Of a DNA stretch of 64,000 bases, positions 12,280-24,985 are shown one piece after another; position 1 is the first letter of the stretch, and each line of letters begins with the position of its first letter. Made by a program: the position numbers and the translations under genes. This stretch comes from Sclerodactyla briareus (lineage: Eukaryota; Echinodermata; Holothuroidea; Dendrochirotida; Sclerodactylidae). Below the pieces are notes generated by a model. The model was not told where the DNA came from. It searched no databases and saw only the letters and a list, made by a program, of their open reading frames with translations. The stretch is from NCBI GenBank assembly GCA_026419785.1, contig JAODTK010001998.1, positions 1 to 64,000 on the forward strand, given 5' to 3'.

Positions 12280-12860
12280 ATATGCCCCTCGAAAACTACT
12301 TGGTCGGTGGTGTAGGTAGTCAGAGAGGGAGTTTGTGAGTGATCTGGTACCCGGGAGATAGCTAAGACTCCCTTCCATGTTGGATGAGCTAAGACTCCCA
12401 TGTTGGATGTGCTATTCCATGAGGCATGGGGTGTGGTTTATATGCCTTCTCAAATGCCACTGTTGTAAGCAGTTCTTTGATGAAGCTCATTCTCAGGACC
12501 CTTGTATCTTCCCCATTTAGGTTTTTATTCCATCTCTCCTGACTTTTATTGAAGGAGAGACAGCAGTCACTTTGTCGTGTGTGTGAGTGTCTGTCTGTCT
12601 GTCCGTCCATCTCTCGGTCTGTCTGTCCATATGTGCATCGCAGTATCTCTGGCACAGGGATTGCCCTCATGCTGAACTCTTGTGTGCAGATGCATAGTCG
12701 AGTGTTGTTGTATAGCTCAGTTTTCGGCCCCAAGGAGTATACTAATTTGCGAATACAGTATTCGCATATTAAATAGAAATTTGCCCGGAAGTTGGGTACA
12801 AGATATCTCATGATTGGTAGATGTATTGGTGATGCAGTTCGGTGTATATGACAAAAACTA
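12280..12860. repeat. Short tandem and GTCT-rich low-complexity sequence
   Basis: Two copies of an AGCTAAGACTCCC..CATGTTGGATG block occur at 12360-12410, and a GTCTGTCTGTCTGTCC tract at 12590-12625. It resembles a dispersed repeat. No gene was seen. Confidence 0.4.
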
Positions 12861-12879
12861 TAAAACTGTACACCTACTT

Positions 12880-12990
12880 TCTGAGCACTAGTCGAGAAGA
12901 GCTAGAAGGCGAGTTATCGCCGGTGCTCATCCACGATCAATATGGCCAGGGTCCCTAGATGAGCCTCAATTGTCTTCCCGAAGCCGTAGA
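12880..12990 (+). repeat. SINE-body fragment (GTGCTCATCCACGATCAAT family)
   Basis: The block GAGCACTAGTCGAGAAGAG ... GGTGCTCATCCACGATCAAT recurs at 15260-15325 with the same order. It appears to be a headless 3' piece of the same short element. Confidence 0.5.
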
Positions 12991-15130
12991 AATCAAATCA
13001 ATGCATAGATTTCAGAAATGAATAGATTTCAGATGTAGTATATGTAGTAGTATTAAATAGTTTAATTTGCACAATTTTTTGGCAATTTTTTTTAAAGTTT
13101 GCTGGATTTCACAAAACTGTTGATACAGTCTACCACCAGTCCCAATGAATTTACCAGTAAAACCAATGTCACTGAAGGTCATTTAATGTGACTATTGCTA
13201 TTTCAGGCAATTTTCTCAGTAAAAGTCTGAATTACATGAAAGTTTGTAGGGGTGATCTACTATTTTTGATTGTGAGGATTTTCAAAAGTAATCCAGAGGT
13301 CACTAAAGTGTTGCAAGCTTGTGTATTTCATGCAAATTCTCTTAAGTTTTTCAATTTACATGAAACCCTGTGGTTGTGGTTTATCTTATTATATTATTAT
13401 TTTGCAACCAGGCAAAAACTTAGCTGTCACCTATCATAGTTAAACCAGCCTTTACGCTGTAATCCAGTTGTGAGCATTGTATTAACTCAAAATGTGGAGT
13501 GGTCCCTGGTTCAGGTCCAGGTTAATCATACCAGGGACCAGAAAAATGGCACCTCACATTCTGCATGATTCGTTGTCCATACAGCAGCATACACGGAAAA
13601 ACAGCAGCATTACATGGATAAGAAGAACCAATGCTGTCAATAATTTAACTGACCCTCCGTGAAAGTGCATCTGTCATACTGGATGTCCCAGGCTGTGGTC
13701 ACCCTTCATATGTTACTGTGAGGACCATCAATTTGTTCCCTTGTTGTGCCTTCCCTCTCCCCCGCCACTCCCCGCCCTCCCCACCCTCCCCGCCCCGCTC
13801 TCAAAAGAATCTCCTCACCTAAAACGAATATGGAAGAAATTTACAAAGGCCATTGACTCTGTTCAGCAATCTTTTTCTAATAAATTTTCTGCTATATTAC
13901 CAGATGTATTACAGATACTACCAGGTCACTGCCAAGAAATGAGAAAACCTAGAAAAGTTAACCCGATTTTATTCAGGCCGAGTACTCTTGCATATGTTAC
14001 AATATTTGTAACATAATACTCCATGGTGAAGTTTACAGTGTCCACATTTCTGATGCAATTTATTTTAGTCAAGCAGACTAATATTTCTATTTTTTTATTT
14101 TAGAAAGGGGAAGCCTAACATCACAAGATTGAGGGGAAAAATTTATTAAGATGCCTGATAATGCTGATGTGCTGATAACTCAAAAGTGAAGTAGGAAACG
14201 CTTCCCAGAAAGAGTGGAATCATGTAACAAGAGAGGGCAATGGGTGATTTGGATTTTAGTTTAGAACATTTTATTGCTTTCTTATAGTGTCAGAATGTAT
14301 TGCCACAGCTGGTTGCTCTGATACAGTCACCAGTCTGTGCACTAGTTTCATCCCATGTGATACCCATTTGTGCCTAGTGGGCTGGAATAGATTTTTCACA
14401 AAAATGCCCTAACGGAATGACTCTATTCGTTCCATTCCACATAACCTAAAATGGAGAAACTCGTTATTACCCCCAGTGTCTATATATGATCACATGATCG
14501 AAGTCCTAGATGAGTCCTGAATTAGCACATTTCATTACATTGAACAATTCTTGGTAACACTGCAATAACGTTTGGATCACTCAAGTCAGTGGGATTTTCC
14601 CTACTCTCGAACCCTCCTGAGCTTTTGGGATTTGTTTTTATCGATGGGCGTTGCTCTTTTGTATCAGAGAGCTTAAGTATTGTTTCAGTGAAGTTCAGTG
14701 TAAGGGGGAAAGGAACAGACACTAGAGACTCCAATTTAGGTGGTGTTTTTACTTTCAACATTATCTTTTTATGGTAATGACAAAATGTGCCAGATACTGT
14801 AATGTAATTATTGTTGTGATTAAGGTGAATTGAGAATACATGCTGACTGACAAAAAACAAACAATCATTCTCTCTTTTGTTGTCTCACCTAAACATATAG
14901 AAGAGGCTACTGTGTATTCATAGTGCTGTTTATGCGTGTGGGCGTGCCAGCTTCGGAGCTGTCATTATGCAGTTCTGTGTGTAGCTATCGACTGCTAAGA
15001 CCAGATGGGTGGTTCTTAAACTGAGTTACCTCATTTTCTTGTTGCTAGATTCCAGAATAAGAATGGATGGTTCCTCAGACGGTTGTGAGTTACATTAACT
15101 TTCATAATTTGCTCATTAGCAAGATGACTC
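12991..15130. other. No recognised gene
   Basis: The interval is AT-rich with scattered frames. A CT/CCCC-rich low-complexity run lies at 13745-13800. No splice-supported exon, RNA gene or complete mobile element was identified. Confidence 0.3.
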
Positions 15131-15139
15131 ATGACTCTC

Positions 15140-15360
15140 AACTCTCCCAGTTCCGTTAAAGAGAACGATCCTGGCGTTCAGTATCGTCCTCTCGGAAGGG
15201 TCGTAAAATGGCAATACCGTGAGCAAGGTTGGAATGGTTGCACCCCTGCCACCATACCGTTTGATGAGCTCTAGTCGAGAAGAGGAAGACAAGTTTTGTC
15301 GGTGCTCACCCACGATCAATAGGACCAGGATTCCTTGATGAGTATCACTTTGGCGTCCCG
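15140..15360 (+). repeat. SINE-body copy lacking its tRNA head
   Basis: The order CGTCCTCTCGGAAGGG, AAATGGCAATACCGTGAGCA and GGTGCTCACCCACGATCAAT parallels the body of the tRNA-headed SINE at 19075 (TCTGTCGGATGGGG then AAATGGCGATCCCGGGAGCA) and the tail piece at 12880. The tRNA-like head is absent. Confidence 0.5.
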
Positions 15361-16074
15361 AACCCTAAGAAATACACACTTTTGACGGGGGGGCCCGGAG
15401 CTTCCGCCTCGTTTTGCCGAGCCGGACAATATTCTTTTGCTATTAAAATGAAAAAAAAATAATGTGCACAAATGTTGCTTCTTGATTTGTTTGAATACCG
15501 CGACAACGTGAAACTAACCTGGCATACTCGGTATCACCCAAAAGACTGCTGCAAAAATGTACTGCCTGGCATCTCAGCCCCCGCCCCGGCGTGCGCCTTG
15601 CAAGTCCCTGTTGCAGTGCTAGATTGTCTGCTGCCTAGCGAGCTACTGGCCATGGACACCTCAATGCTGAATGCCTTGCACTGCACATGCCACATACGCA
15701 TGTGTATAGCTTTGGTGTACAAAGCAGTGATCCCACCGGCGCGGGCACGTGTGAACACTCACTCACTGATCGCCCCCCTTATGTGGTTGTAGGGTTGCAA
15801 GGTGAAATTCTAGTCTCAAGTGCATAAAACTGCATATACGCCTGGACCATTAAAATCCAAGAATGTGGTCTGTGCTGCAGACTTGGGGAGGGGGGGGGGG
15901 GGGGGGGAGGAACAGTCTTAGGCCTAAAAGTTTACTACTACTGCGTCTGCAGGGGCTGAATTGCAATTTTTGTATTAAGAAGATTATCAAACAATATTTA
16001 GTATTATCTGTCAACTAACTGGCACCTGTAGTCTCTACATAGAAAACACAACATTATTGTTGATTCCTTTATTT

Positions 16075-16315
16075 AAGATTGACTTTTGTCAAAGGAATCT
16101 ATGCAGTCATGACTGTGTGTGTGTGTGAGAGTGAGAGAGACGCCTGGCTTTTTAACACGTTAACTCGACCGCACTCGGGAGCAAGTTCATACTTGGTATG
16201 TGGTTCCACAATAAAAAAAAATGAGTACATGATCCCTATTGTTTTGTGGTCAGGCCAAAGGTCCTCTGAGGTCAACAGACATCAAGACAGTCAGGTACCA
16301 CTAGGCCTCTTGGCT
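16075..16315 (+). repeat. Dispersed copy of the 9035-11400 satellite unit
   Basis: It starts GGAATCTATGCAGTCATGAC-TGTGTGTGTGTG exactly as at 9045 and continues with CGCCTGGCTT, TCATACTTGGTATGTGG, ATGATCCCTATTGTTTT and GGTCAGGCCAAAGGTC. The shared left edge suggests that both loci were seeded by the same mobile unit rather than by local duplication. Confidence 0.7.
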
Positions 16316-16469
16316 TTTTGATTGGTTTTGTCGTTAGGTGTGAGCACTGTATGTTTTGGAACTGTTGATGAATGTATTGTTACTGCGTCCCATATGGATT
16401 TTGGATGTCTCATTTTTATAGATTAAAAAAAATATGTGTCGTACACAAGATTGATTGATGGGCTAGTAT

Positions 16470-16606
16470 CTGCTATTAAATTCCACAACCTTTTGAAGCC
16501 AGATGGTGCGGCCAGAATCAAGTACTCTGCCTACAGCCCTGGCTAGGAATGTGCTAGTTGTCCCAGCTAGTAGTGCGCCAGTAGAAAAAGTGTTTGCCAT
16601 GGAGGG
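16470..16606 (+). pseudogene. hAT transposase C-terminal dimerisation remnant
   Basis: One frame from 16521 reads STLPTALARNVLVVPASSA followed by PVEKVFAM. This matches the conserved hAT C-terminal dimerisation signature (LAR..L..PASSAPVERVFS). The frame runs straight into a poly-G tract at 16603. No catalytic core, zinc finger or termini are visible nearby, so it is a dead fragment. Confidence 0.75.
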
Positions 16607-17007
16607 GGGGGGGGGGGTAAAATAACCTGTTCCTGCACCCACCACCGGCCAAGCTTCCTCCACAGATGCTGGAATACCTGATGTTTTCAAAATGCAGTAC
16701 CTGTGCACTTATGAAGAGTCACTTGTGCAGGCTGGAATATGCCAAAGTGTTGGTCAACTGTACAACAGTATATTTAAGGTGATGGTAGGACTTGATGAAA
16801 GTTATAACCTTATGCAAATCTCACAAGATGTTAACATTTTCACATTAATGCTTCATATATTTTTTCATTCTGAGCACTGACCTCGATAATCATTTGGTGG
16901 CATATCAACTTGTGTTTGTAGAATCCTCATGTCTGGGACTTCAAACCTTCTTGTCTCCATATATTTAATCATAATGCTAGCTTTAGCCAATGGAAGACAA
17001 AACAAAA

Positions 17008-17742
17008 CTAGACATGTGCAGGCGGGTAACCGCCGACGTGTATATCCCCGCACAAATGGCCTTCGTGGCCCTCTTCTGAAAGAAGCACATTAATGTTTGT
17101 CTATTTGACCTCTGGCGACTTGGAAATGCAGTTTGTCAAAAAATCCAAGATGGCCACCGTTGGAGGGGTGTGGCCACGCCCAGTTTCGAAATTGTCTAAT
17201 ATTACTTCATGGCGGACCTGTACACCAAGATTCAAGTCAATCGGATAAAGCGTTATTTTTTGCGAAAAAATTTAAAAGGCTTGCCTGTGTGGTCCAATGT
17301 GCGATTAAAGTTGGTCCCACAACGATCGCCATTTTCCTGAACGTGCATATCTGCAAAAAGTCGTCGTTCGAAAAATCCAAGATGGCCACCGTGGAGGGGT
17401 GTGGCCACGCCCACTTTCGAACTTGTTCAAGATTTTTAATATGACGAACATGGGTGCCAAGTTTCAGTAAATCCGACAATGCGTTGGAGAGCTAGAGCGC
17501 TAACGAGATACCATGCGTTTAGTCAAAAATCCAAGATGGCCGCCGCCAGAGCGGTGTGGCGACGCCCCTTTCGAACTTGTCCGAAATTTATTCATGACAA
17601 ACATGGGTGCCAAGTTTCAGTAAATCCGACAATGCGTTGGAGAGCTAGAGCGCTAACAAGAAACGCGCGGCAGCGGCGGAGACGGCGGAGACGACGGTGA
17701 AGCCAAAATCATAATACCCCCTGGACACTACAGTGTCCCGGA
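17008..17742 (-). mobile_element. Non-autonomous Helitron, copy 1
   Basis: Read on the minus strand, it starts A|TCCGGGACACTG with a 5' hairpin (GGACACTGTAGTGTCC). It ends with a GGCGG-TTA-CCCGCC hairpin, nine bases, then CTAG|T: the TC...CTRR ends and A/T target typical of Helitrons. The interior has three AATCCAAGATGGCC-(A/G)CC modules spaced about 230 and 155 bp, with nearly identical TTGGAGAGCTAGAGCGCTAA blocks. There is no Rep/helicase. The second copy, with the same termini, is at 37684. Confidence 0.85.
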
Positions 17743-17859
17743 TATAATTATTTATGACTATTTCAACACTGGTAATTTAAAATTCATGCTGTTATATTAT
17801 TGCCCGGCCTCGCCCTCGGACTGGAAGAATTTTTCCAACTAATTACGCCAACGAATCGG

Positions 17860-19072
17860 TCTCAGACATGATGATGACTTCGAGGTCGGTGAAGTGGCAG
17901 GCATGGGCGGATTTAGGGGGGGGGGGATTTCCAGTTTCCGGAACCCCCCCCCCTTTTTCCAGAAAAAAAAAAACACTTCCAACAAAGCAGTATTATGTAT
18001 TCCATTTTTATAATGTATACTTTGAAGTTCCATTGGCTTCAATGAGTTTTTGTCGCTACTCTTTATCGGCCAAACTTTGTGCCGTATACCCAATACATTA
18101 GACTTTTTTTCAATTGAAGTGCGGGACATCGCTATCACCTATCCCCCTCTCATCGGCACAAAAAAACGTCAATTTCCTTAGGCGCTACGCTCGAACCTGT
18201 GGTGGCGCTTCGCTCAGATAGTATTAATCTTGTCCAGTTAAGAAGATGAAAATGGGCCGTAATCTTTGAGTAAAAAACTCAGGCCCATCTAAGTGATAGG
18301 TCAGAGAGGGGGGCAGTGCAATGTCGTTGTCAAATTGGATCCTGCGGAATTTCGCGCTTCGCGCGAACGTAGTGGTCGTTGTCATTGTCCATTTCATTGT
18401 TTCCTTCATGACTGTAACTCATTTGCATCGTACATGTATTTTAGAATGTCACAGCACCCAACGCAAAACCTTGAAATTGATCCCTAAGTTTTTGGAGAAA
18501 CTTTCCTAAAACAAAAATTTGTGATCACTTCAGGAATGTTGCTTACAGTCCCATGAGGCACGGAAAGTGCCCGTTTCCTGCAATCTAGAGGGCCTGTCGA
18601 ACGAAAATTTTCCTTGTACGCTACGCGCCAAACCGTCGTGGCGCTCCACTTAGATAGTATTCATCTTGTCTTTCCACCCCCCCCCCCCCTCCAATCGCCG
18701 CCCTTGGTCACAACCCACGTTTGACAGCGTGGAAAAACTGCCTACCTACTGCACCTCGGCAAAGCCTACACCAACTTTGAAAACATATTCCACCAAGCTC
18801 ATGTTCGTGATTACCTTGGTAAATGGTCTTTGGCGAAGAATGTTTTTTTGAGGATTCAACTATGGTGATAAGTAATTATGCAGGAAATGAAATCGAAATA
18901 AGGGAATTTAATTCCATCCAAACGAGCACGGAGATGCGATTTCCGGGCATCTGGGGGTTCCATCAGGCCAAAAATTACCTGGTCCACTCCGCGCCAACCG
19001 GTGGCCGCTCCGCTTAGTGGTAACCTAGTGATTGGTACTCACGGAAACTCCCCCCTTTGGAATTCTAGATCC
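17860..19072. repeat. Cluster of poly-G and GCGCTACGCGCC-type repeat modules
   Basis: GGCGGATTTAGGGGG at 17907 introduces G9 and C9 runs. Modules of the form GCTACGC(G/T)C(G)..CC..TGGCGCT.CGCT(T/C)AGAT appear at 18182, 18610 and 18975, and again at 27292. A CGCGCTTCGCGCG palindrome-like box lies near 18352. No exon was supported. Confidence 0.5.
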
Positions 19073-19074
19073 GC

Positions 19075-19335
19075 CCATGGTGGCAGGATCGGTAGAGTGT
19101 CCGCCTGCAGTGCCTGAGGTCCCTGGTTCAAATCTCGGTGTCGTCACAGACACCAACTGAAGCCCCTCTCCTTTCTCGTGTAGAAGGTGGCTGCACGAGT
19201 GAAGCTACACTCTCGTCTGTCGGATGGGGCTGTTAAATGGCGATCCCGGGAGCAGGAATCCTCACACTTGCCTCGTTACACAGGGTACTCTTCGAAAAGA
19301 GTAGGCGAGAATCGCCTGTGTCCTTCCACACCCAA
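19075..19335 (+). mobile_element. tRNA-derived SINE
   Basis: The head resembles a tRNA: GGATCGGTAGAGTGTCC fits an internal A box and GGTTCAAATCTCG a B box, about 35 bp apart, giving an RNA polymerase III promoter. The body (CGTCTGTCGGATGGGG, AAATGGCGATCCCGGGAGCA, GAGTAGGCGAGAATCGCC) has headless relatives at 12880 and 15140. A clear tail repeat or target duplication was not found. It is not a functional tRNA because the acceptor and anticodon arms do not close. Confidence 0.7.
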
Positions 19336-19864
19336 AACTGGAGCCTCTACAATTTCCGATTAAGGATTTCCTTATTAGCTGAAGCACCTTCGGGTGGATA
19401 GCATAACACGAGGCGTATAAGTAAGTCAATCAAGAGCGGCATACTGCATTGTTATTGGAAGGTTCCCGCCAGCCAGTGCATAGCTCTCCATGCCAGTCCT
19501 GTCGGAGCGGATGCGTAAAAGCAGCTCTATTGAGACCATACCGTGTATATCGATTCTTGCAGGCTTCCGACTTAGTGTGCAGGGAGCTCAGGCCTATCTG
19601 GGAATTCTCGAGCAGCGTGGTGGGCCACCAGTTCTTGTTACCACCGGATCTGGCCGCCACAGGGTATTTTTTAGAGGGGGTCGAGATCCTCCATCCGGCC
19701 CCTCTCCCGGACACTGACCCTAACTGTTTTAGATCTTCCAGACAGCAACTGATGTACGGAAAGAAAGTTGGGAGGGGTTTACACTGTCGGCTACAGAAAC
19801 ACCATAGGCGTTATGGCCCTTCCAATTTAGGGGGGCAGACATTTTGCCGCGAATTTTAACAATC

Positions 19865-20010
19865 ACATGGAGGAAGAGCATTGCCGCGTGCGGGGCGCGC
19901 GAAAAATTTTGCGTCCTTTCTGGGCATTTGGGCTGAAAGTTCTGGCCCTTCACCAAAAACTTCGAGCATTTCTTGTACCTTTGCCTTTCCTTCCTGCCCG
20001 AATCTTTCAT
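19865..20010 (-). repeat. CGCGCxxCGCGCG-family repeat, minus copy
   Basis: Reverse complement reads GAGATGAAAGATTCGGGC, an A/G-rich stretch, AATGC.., then AATTTTTCGCGCGCC. The same order is found on the plus strand at 25780-26005 and 26950-27145. Confidence 0.5.
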
Positions 20011-20072
20011 CTCACGAGTTTTTAGCTCAAACCAGCTATGCCTGGTTGAGCTATTGCGATGCCCAAGACATT

Positions 20073-20092
20073 CTATCTATCTATATCTCTAA

Positions 20093-20135
<43 letters not shown>

Positions 20136-20159
20136 GCTATCTATCTATCTATCTATCCA
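20073..20159 (+). repeat. (ATCT)n microsatellite
   Basis: About twenty near-perfect CTAT/ATCT tetranucleotide units with two interruptions. Confidence 0.95.
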
Positions 20160-20289
20160 GTCTGTAAACTTTTTATTTTTTTGGTGGCAAAAAAATGTTC
20201 GTGTTTTGATGATCTCGACCAGACTGGTCACAATGTTCATTGACTGATGGGTTCATCTTTGCCCACCTGAAGGTCAAGTCAAATGGTAT

Positions 20290-21400
20290 TAAAGCGGCAC
20301 AATGGGCTATTATGTGGGAAACTACAAAACGCTCCTTCTCTACAATTTTGGTGCCCAGTGCTGATGTTCGGTCTAAATGATGCTTTTCTCAGCGGTACCT
20401 TCGGGGTGTTCAGGATTTTGGTCCAAGGTCCCACTTGGCACGAGGGACCATTTATGAAATTTCACCAATGGTACTTGAAATGCATCTTCTCCCCCAAGCT
20501 TCAATTATATTCTTCAAAAGTATATGTAATGTTCCTGGGTAGAGGGCATTGGGGTGTTCAGGGAATTGGGGGCCCAGAAGGGCCCCATAGTGAAATACCG
20601 CCCCAAAATCTTGTATCTCCTACGAAATTAGTTGCACAGTTGTAATGTTCAATCATAATGAGGTCCAATAGACATACCTTTGGGGTGTTAGGAGTTTTGG
20701 TTCCAAGGTCGACTTGGGCCCGAGGGCCCATTTATGATTTTCACACAAATGGTGCTTGAATGGGCGCCCTCCCACAAGTGTCAATTCATTTTCTTCAAAA
20801 ATTACAGTATCATCCAAGAGGGGCGCATTGGAGTTTTTCTGGAATTTGGGGCTAGGGCCCAATAGGAGAACTACTGCAAAATCAGATCTCTTAAATTAGT
20901 TGCACCAGGCTGATGTCGGTCATAATGTGGTATGATAGCTGCAGTACCTAGGGTGCCCAGGGATTGGGACCACAGGCCAGTGTGGGCCGAGGGAACGTCT
21001 GCGAATCGCAAAATTCTTCTCCTCTTCCAAGTTTTCGTGTTGCACGGTATTGACATTAGGTATAAAGATGGTATAACAGCCGTACCTTGGGTGTTCAGGA
21101 ATTTTTCAACCAAGGCCCCACCTGGGCCCTATGGCCCCATTTTATGGAATTTCATGAATTTCAGCACTTGGTACTTGAAATGCATCTCCTTCCAAGTTCA
21201 ATTGATTTTATTTATTTTATTTTCATATTAGGGTGTTTGCGAATTTCGGCTGAAGGCCCCATGTGGGCCTTAGGCCCATCATGTTCATGCAAAATGCTTC
21301 TACAAAACTTTTGACTGCACAGTCAGTGCTGATGTTCGGTCATAATGACAGTCTAATATCCGTATCTTCAGCGTTCTCAGGAGTTCTGGCCCAAATCGTT
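20290..21400 (+). repeat. Tandem array, ~270-285 bp unit
   Basis: Units repeat the order GATGTTCGGTC(AT)AATGA, a GTACCTT.GGGTGTTCAGG block, CCAAGGTCCCACTTGG, GGCCCATTTATG, TGGTACTTGAAATGCATC and TTCTTCAAAA. Anchors fall near 20360, 20640, 20909, 21045 and 21322. The short 136 bp step between the third and fourth shows a partly deleted unit. The array is non-coding and recalls the array at 9035 only in its style of spacing. Confidence 0.75.
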
Positions 21401-23739
21401 AGTCCCGCCGCCAAAATATACTCGGAACGAATATAAAACAGATGTAAATTATACACTCGTAAGCACCCCATCGCTTAAAGATGCAGCGCCCGAGTGCTCA
21501 AGTCATAATGAATACAGTATGTTCTTGAGTGGGTGCACTTTCACATGTTAGGATAAGTTAAATCAGCCAATGTGTGGAAATATTGCAAAGAATCATCTGC
21601 ACTAATCATGGGTCTTTTGTAATGAATATTTGGAACATGTCTACGGTTTGAGCTACAGCACCATTAGTGCCTTGTTTTTTTCTGTGGGGTATTCCCCTGC
21701 CTCCTCTTTGTACCTCATGTAACAGAACTTGCACCTTAGTGTGGCAGCTCACCCTAGGCCCTACAGTCCGCGTAGCCCAATGTGAGGTTGAGTTTTTCCC
21801 CAACAAAGGGCTTCCTTGATTCTCCTGCCATTAGAGCATGATCAGTTTTGTTGAACCTTGAACCATGAAAGAGTGCCTCCATTGATCGTGGTAAACATCA
21901 GGTAATTTGAAGAAGAAGAATGATACAGTTGAACATTTTTTTTTTTTTTTTGTTTTTGGGTTATCTGCATTTCGAAAATCCGGTCGCAGAATATATTCCA
22001 TAAATAACCTGCCTTTTCGGTATAGGGGCAGGAAAAGTGGATCTTTCGCAATGGTGGGTCATTTGAATGCTCCTATCCCCCCCACCCCTACCCTAGTCTT
22101 ACATTCCATGTGCATTATTTCACAATTTCACCCTAATTTTATTTCTCCTTGTTGGCGCCCAGCTGAACCTTTAATCCCTGTCTATATTCAAGACATACGG
22201 TACAGGCGGCCAAAACGTCCAGTCTTGCCCTCAAGAACTTCAATCATACTGTCCATTGTCACTTTCGATTCCCCGCGTTCAATATATTACGATGGCTAGT
22301 TGCTAAGTTAATCCCATGGAGCAATTGTTTTTTACTTAGCTTTAGTTCGCTGAATGACCGATCGCATGATGCTACTGATACGCCCACTGCAAGCAGCATG
22401 CGCACAACCCTTGGCAATTTAGGCAAACATTGTTTGGCGCCCCTGTTTCAGTAGAGGGGGCGACTGTCCCTCCAGGACCTCTCCCCTTTGTGACGCCAAC
22501 TGCACTGATATCCTCTCTATATTCTTGAAGTGAGAGTGCTGTAAGGTGCTAGTGCAGTTCCTTACTTCTCCCCTTATAACGGCTGACAGACAGTAGTGTA
22601 CACGGGCTCCAAACAATCTCAAATATGGGGGGGGGGGGGGGGTGAATCATTTTGAGACCGACAAGATTTCGTGACACCGATTCTTATTATCGGTATTGTA
22701 CCAGAGGCGGCGTCATGCGGTAGTGGCGGGTGGGTTCTGGGTCCCCGACTGGGTGGCCAATCGTTTTCGTTAGTGATCTGTGACAGACTGATCTGGGGGA
22801 GGGGTCTAAGAGGAGGGGATGCCCCCTTCCCCTTTGGAACTTTTTAACAAATGAAAAAACCCTCAGACGGCAAAAATGTTGCTATCCTTGTACGATATTC
22901 TAGCATGAATTTACCTATTAAAAATATTCATTTTTCTGCAAACATATTTTTCCCGACTACGCCAATGTGTGTTGAGATGATGTGTGTCAAAAACGGTCTG
23001 TAACCTAGCTACATGAATAACCTATGCCACTCATATTTGGTTCATATTAAGATTACTAGATTGCTGTACGCTGGGTTGGAGTTATGACACGTGATTTTTC
23101 AAAGTGCTCTAACCTAAATTCACATAATGAGACTGTTACATGGACCGACTGAGGAGAATTAGAATTCACATCATGGTCTTGCATAGCCCAGAACTGATAC
23201 CGATATTTAATAATTGTCTGATGGGCCTGAAGGAAACTTGGCACAAGATCCATCATAGTTAAATTCAATTTTCCGCACTCCTCGGACGTGCGCAACGCAC
23301 CTATTTTGTTCTTTCTTTCTTTCTTTTCTCTTTTCTCCCCGACGTTTCTTCTTCCGCTTTGCTATCACTGAATAATTCTAAACAAAACACAGAACAGTCC
23401 AGTAGACAGGCAAAATTTGCACCCCTAATGATGACCAGCATAATTCATCCCCATAAGGTCATCATTATAAACTAAAGTAGCCACGCGACGTAAACAGAGC
23501 CTTTTGTGAAATACAAAGTTTCACAGCTGGTTAAAATAGATGGGGTCACCGAAAAACAAAAACAGATGGCGCTATTCTATTTCGGTCTGGACGGTAGTTT
23601 GTGCGACAGCACCTATTTTTCGACGGGAACAGAAATCAATTAATTTTTCACCTAACTCGAGCGGATACCGACTTTTGTCGCCCAGAGACCGACTCTGATT
23701 TTTCACAAGGGGGTGTCACCCCCCCTGTATTTACGCCCT
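21401..23739. other. No recognised gene; poly-T and poly-G runs
   Basis: There is a T18 tract near 21934, a G16 tract near 22627 and a CTTT-rich tract near 23310. Phrases such as CGGCGTCATGCGGTAGTGG at 22708 resemble the poly-G repeat family. Nothing coding could be supported. Confidence 0.3.
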
Positions 23740-24640
23740 GATTGGATAATGGAGAGGGTTGCGGATAGTACTGACTGCCGGGCCCGTTCGGTGAAGTCAG
23801 GGTTTCTGACCTAGACCCAGATTGATGCCACATTACTGGCCGACTTCGTGTATCTTCTGGTTGACACCCAGGCAAATTGTTGGGCATTCAGGTGGTATCA
23901 TGAGGACATGACTAAGATCCAGTTTTTGAGTGGGACTTTGGACGGTGCTGTTGTTTTCTTAAACAGAGTGACATGGAGGAGGGGAAAACATAATGCCCAG
24001 CAAAAAAGGGACAACTCCCATGCACAAAATATTAAGAAAAGAGGAAGATCCGCCGGTCCGTGTGTTGGGCGCGCGAGAAGAGTTCGGAGAACGTGGAAGT
24101 CGCCAGTTCATTTGTTTACTTCGGCAGTGTCATCAGCATCAGCACTCTCGGCTTGCGGAACCGGAGGCCAGTAGGACGCCTGGACTGGAATATGGAAGTA
24201 ATTGAAGTCACTGGATCGTGGTGTGTGACAGTCATGATATCTGAGCAAAAGAACCAAGCTCCGTGTTTTTGGCCTCTGTTGGCTCCAGTCTTGCTATATT
24301 CCAGTGAAAGCTGGACGCTACTGTGGGCTGAAACGGCGATGGGATTCCTTTTTGACTATCTCACACTGCTACATCCTTGGTCCCGTTGGCAGAGAGCGTA
24401 TATCCAATGCCAGATTCTCGGAATTGGAGATAGTGAAGATTAGGCTGCTTGGTTCGCCAATTGCATTTCGCAAAGCATATGGCGCGCCCCCGGCTGACAA
24501 TCCTGTCATGGTTCGCGCAGGCTTCGGCGTAACCGTCGGAGAAATTTGATGGGATGGGGGAGGCTAGGACTAGTCCGGCGATCGTGAAGCCGGAGGGGGA
24601 GGAGGTGGATGCTGGTAGGTGCCTTCCAGGCATGTGCTCC
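23740..24640 (+). pseudogene. LINE reverse-transcriptase 3' fragment, frameshifted
   Basis: Successive frames show a degenerate RT thumb/connection region: DWIMERVADSTDCR near 23740, ATLLADFVYLLVDT near 23830 (the FADD box degraded to QIDA just before it), KIQFLSGTLDGAVV near 23920, VEVASSFVYFGSVIS near 24090, VLLYSSESWTLL near 24290, then a frame change and RISNARFSELEIV near 24393. At least three frameshifts and several stops break it. Neither endonuclease nor 3' tail was found, so it is a truncated copy of a non-LTR element. Confidence 0.8.
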
Positions 24641-24985
24641 CACCTGAGGGAGGAGTGACGTGTATGTCGGGCGGTGTGAATCTGAAGGAAACATCTTCGG
24701 AAGACAAATGTACCTCGTGCGTAAAGGTGTTTTTTGTAACTCGCCGCCGGCGCGCATATCTCGAGAAACCTAATGGCTGTAAATTAGTTGGTAATTTGGT
24801 TAAAGCTACAACAATGAACTTCGTTTTGGTACGTTATAGGAAGTCCAGGCCAGGACTCTTGTAGGCTACGTTAATAGCATATCTCATGGCTCATTCTTCC
24901 TCGGCTCCGTTACTCGGTCCTCTTTTCCTCCGTTGTTTCTCCAGCCACCTGACATTTCCAGGGGTGGAGGTGCGCGTGTGTTTGT

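Noticed and set aside
20073-20159. CRISPR-like array
   Set aside because: Simple (ATCT)n microsatellite with no spacers. No CRISPR array exists in the window; the other tandem arrays have diverged units without unique spacers.
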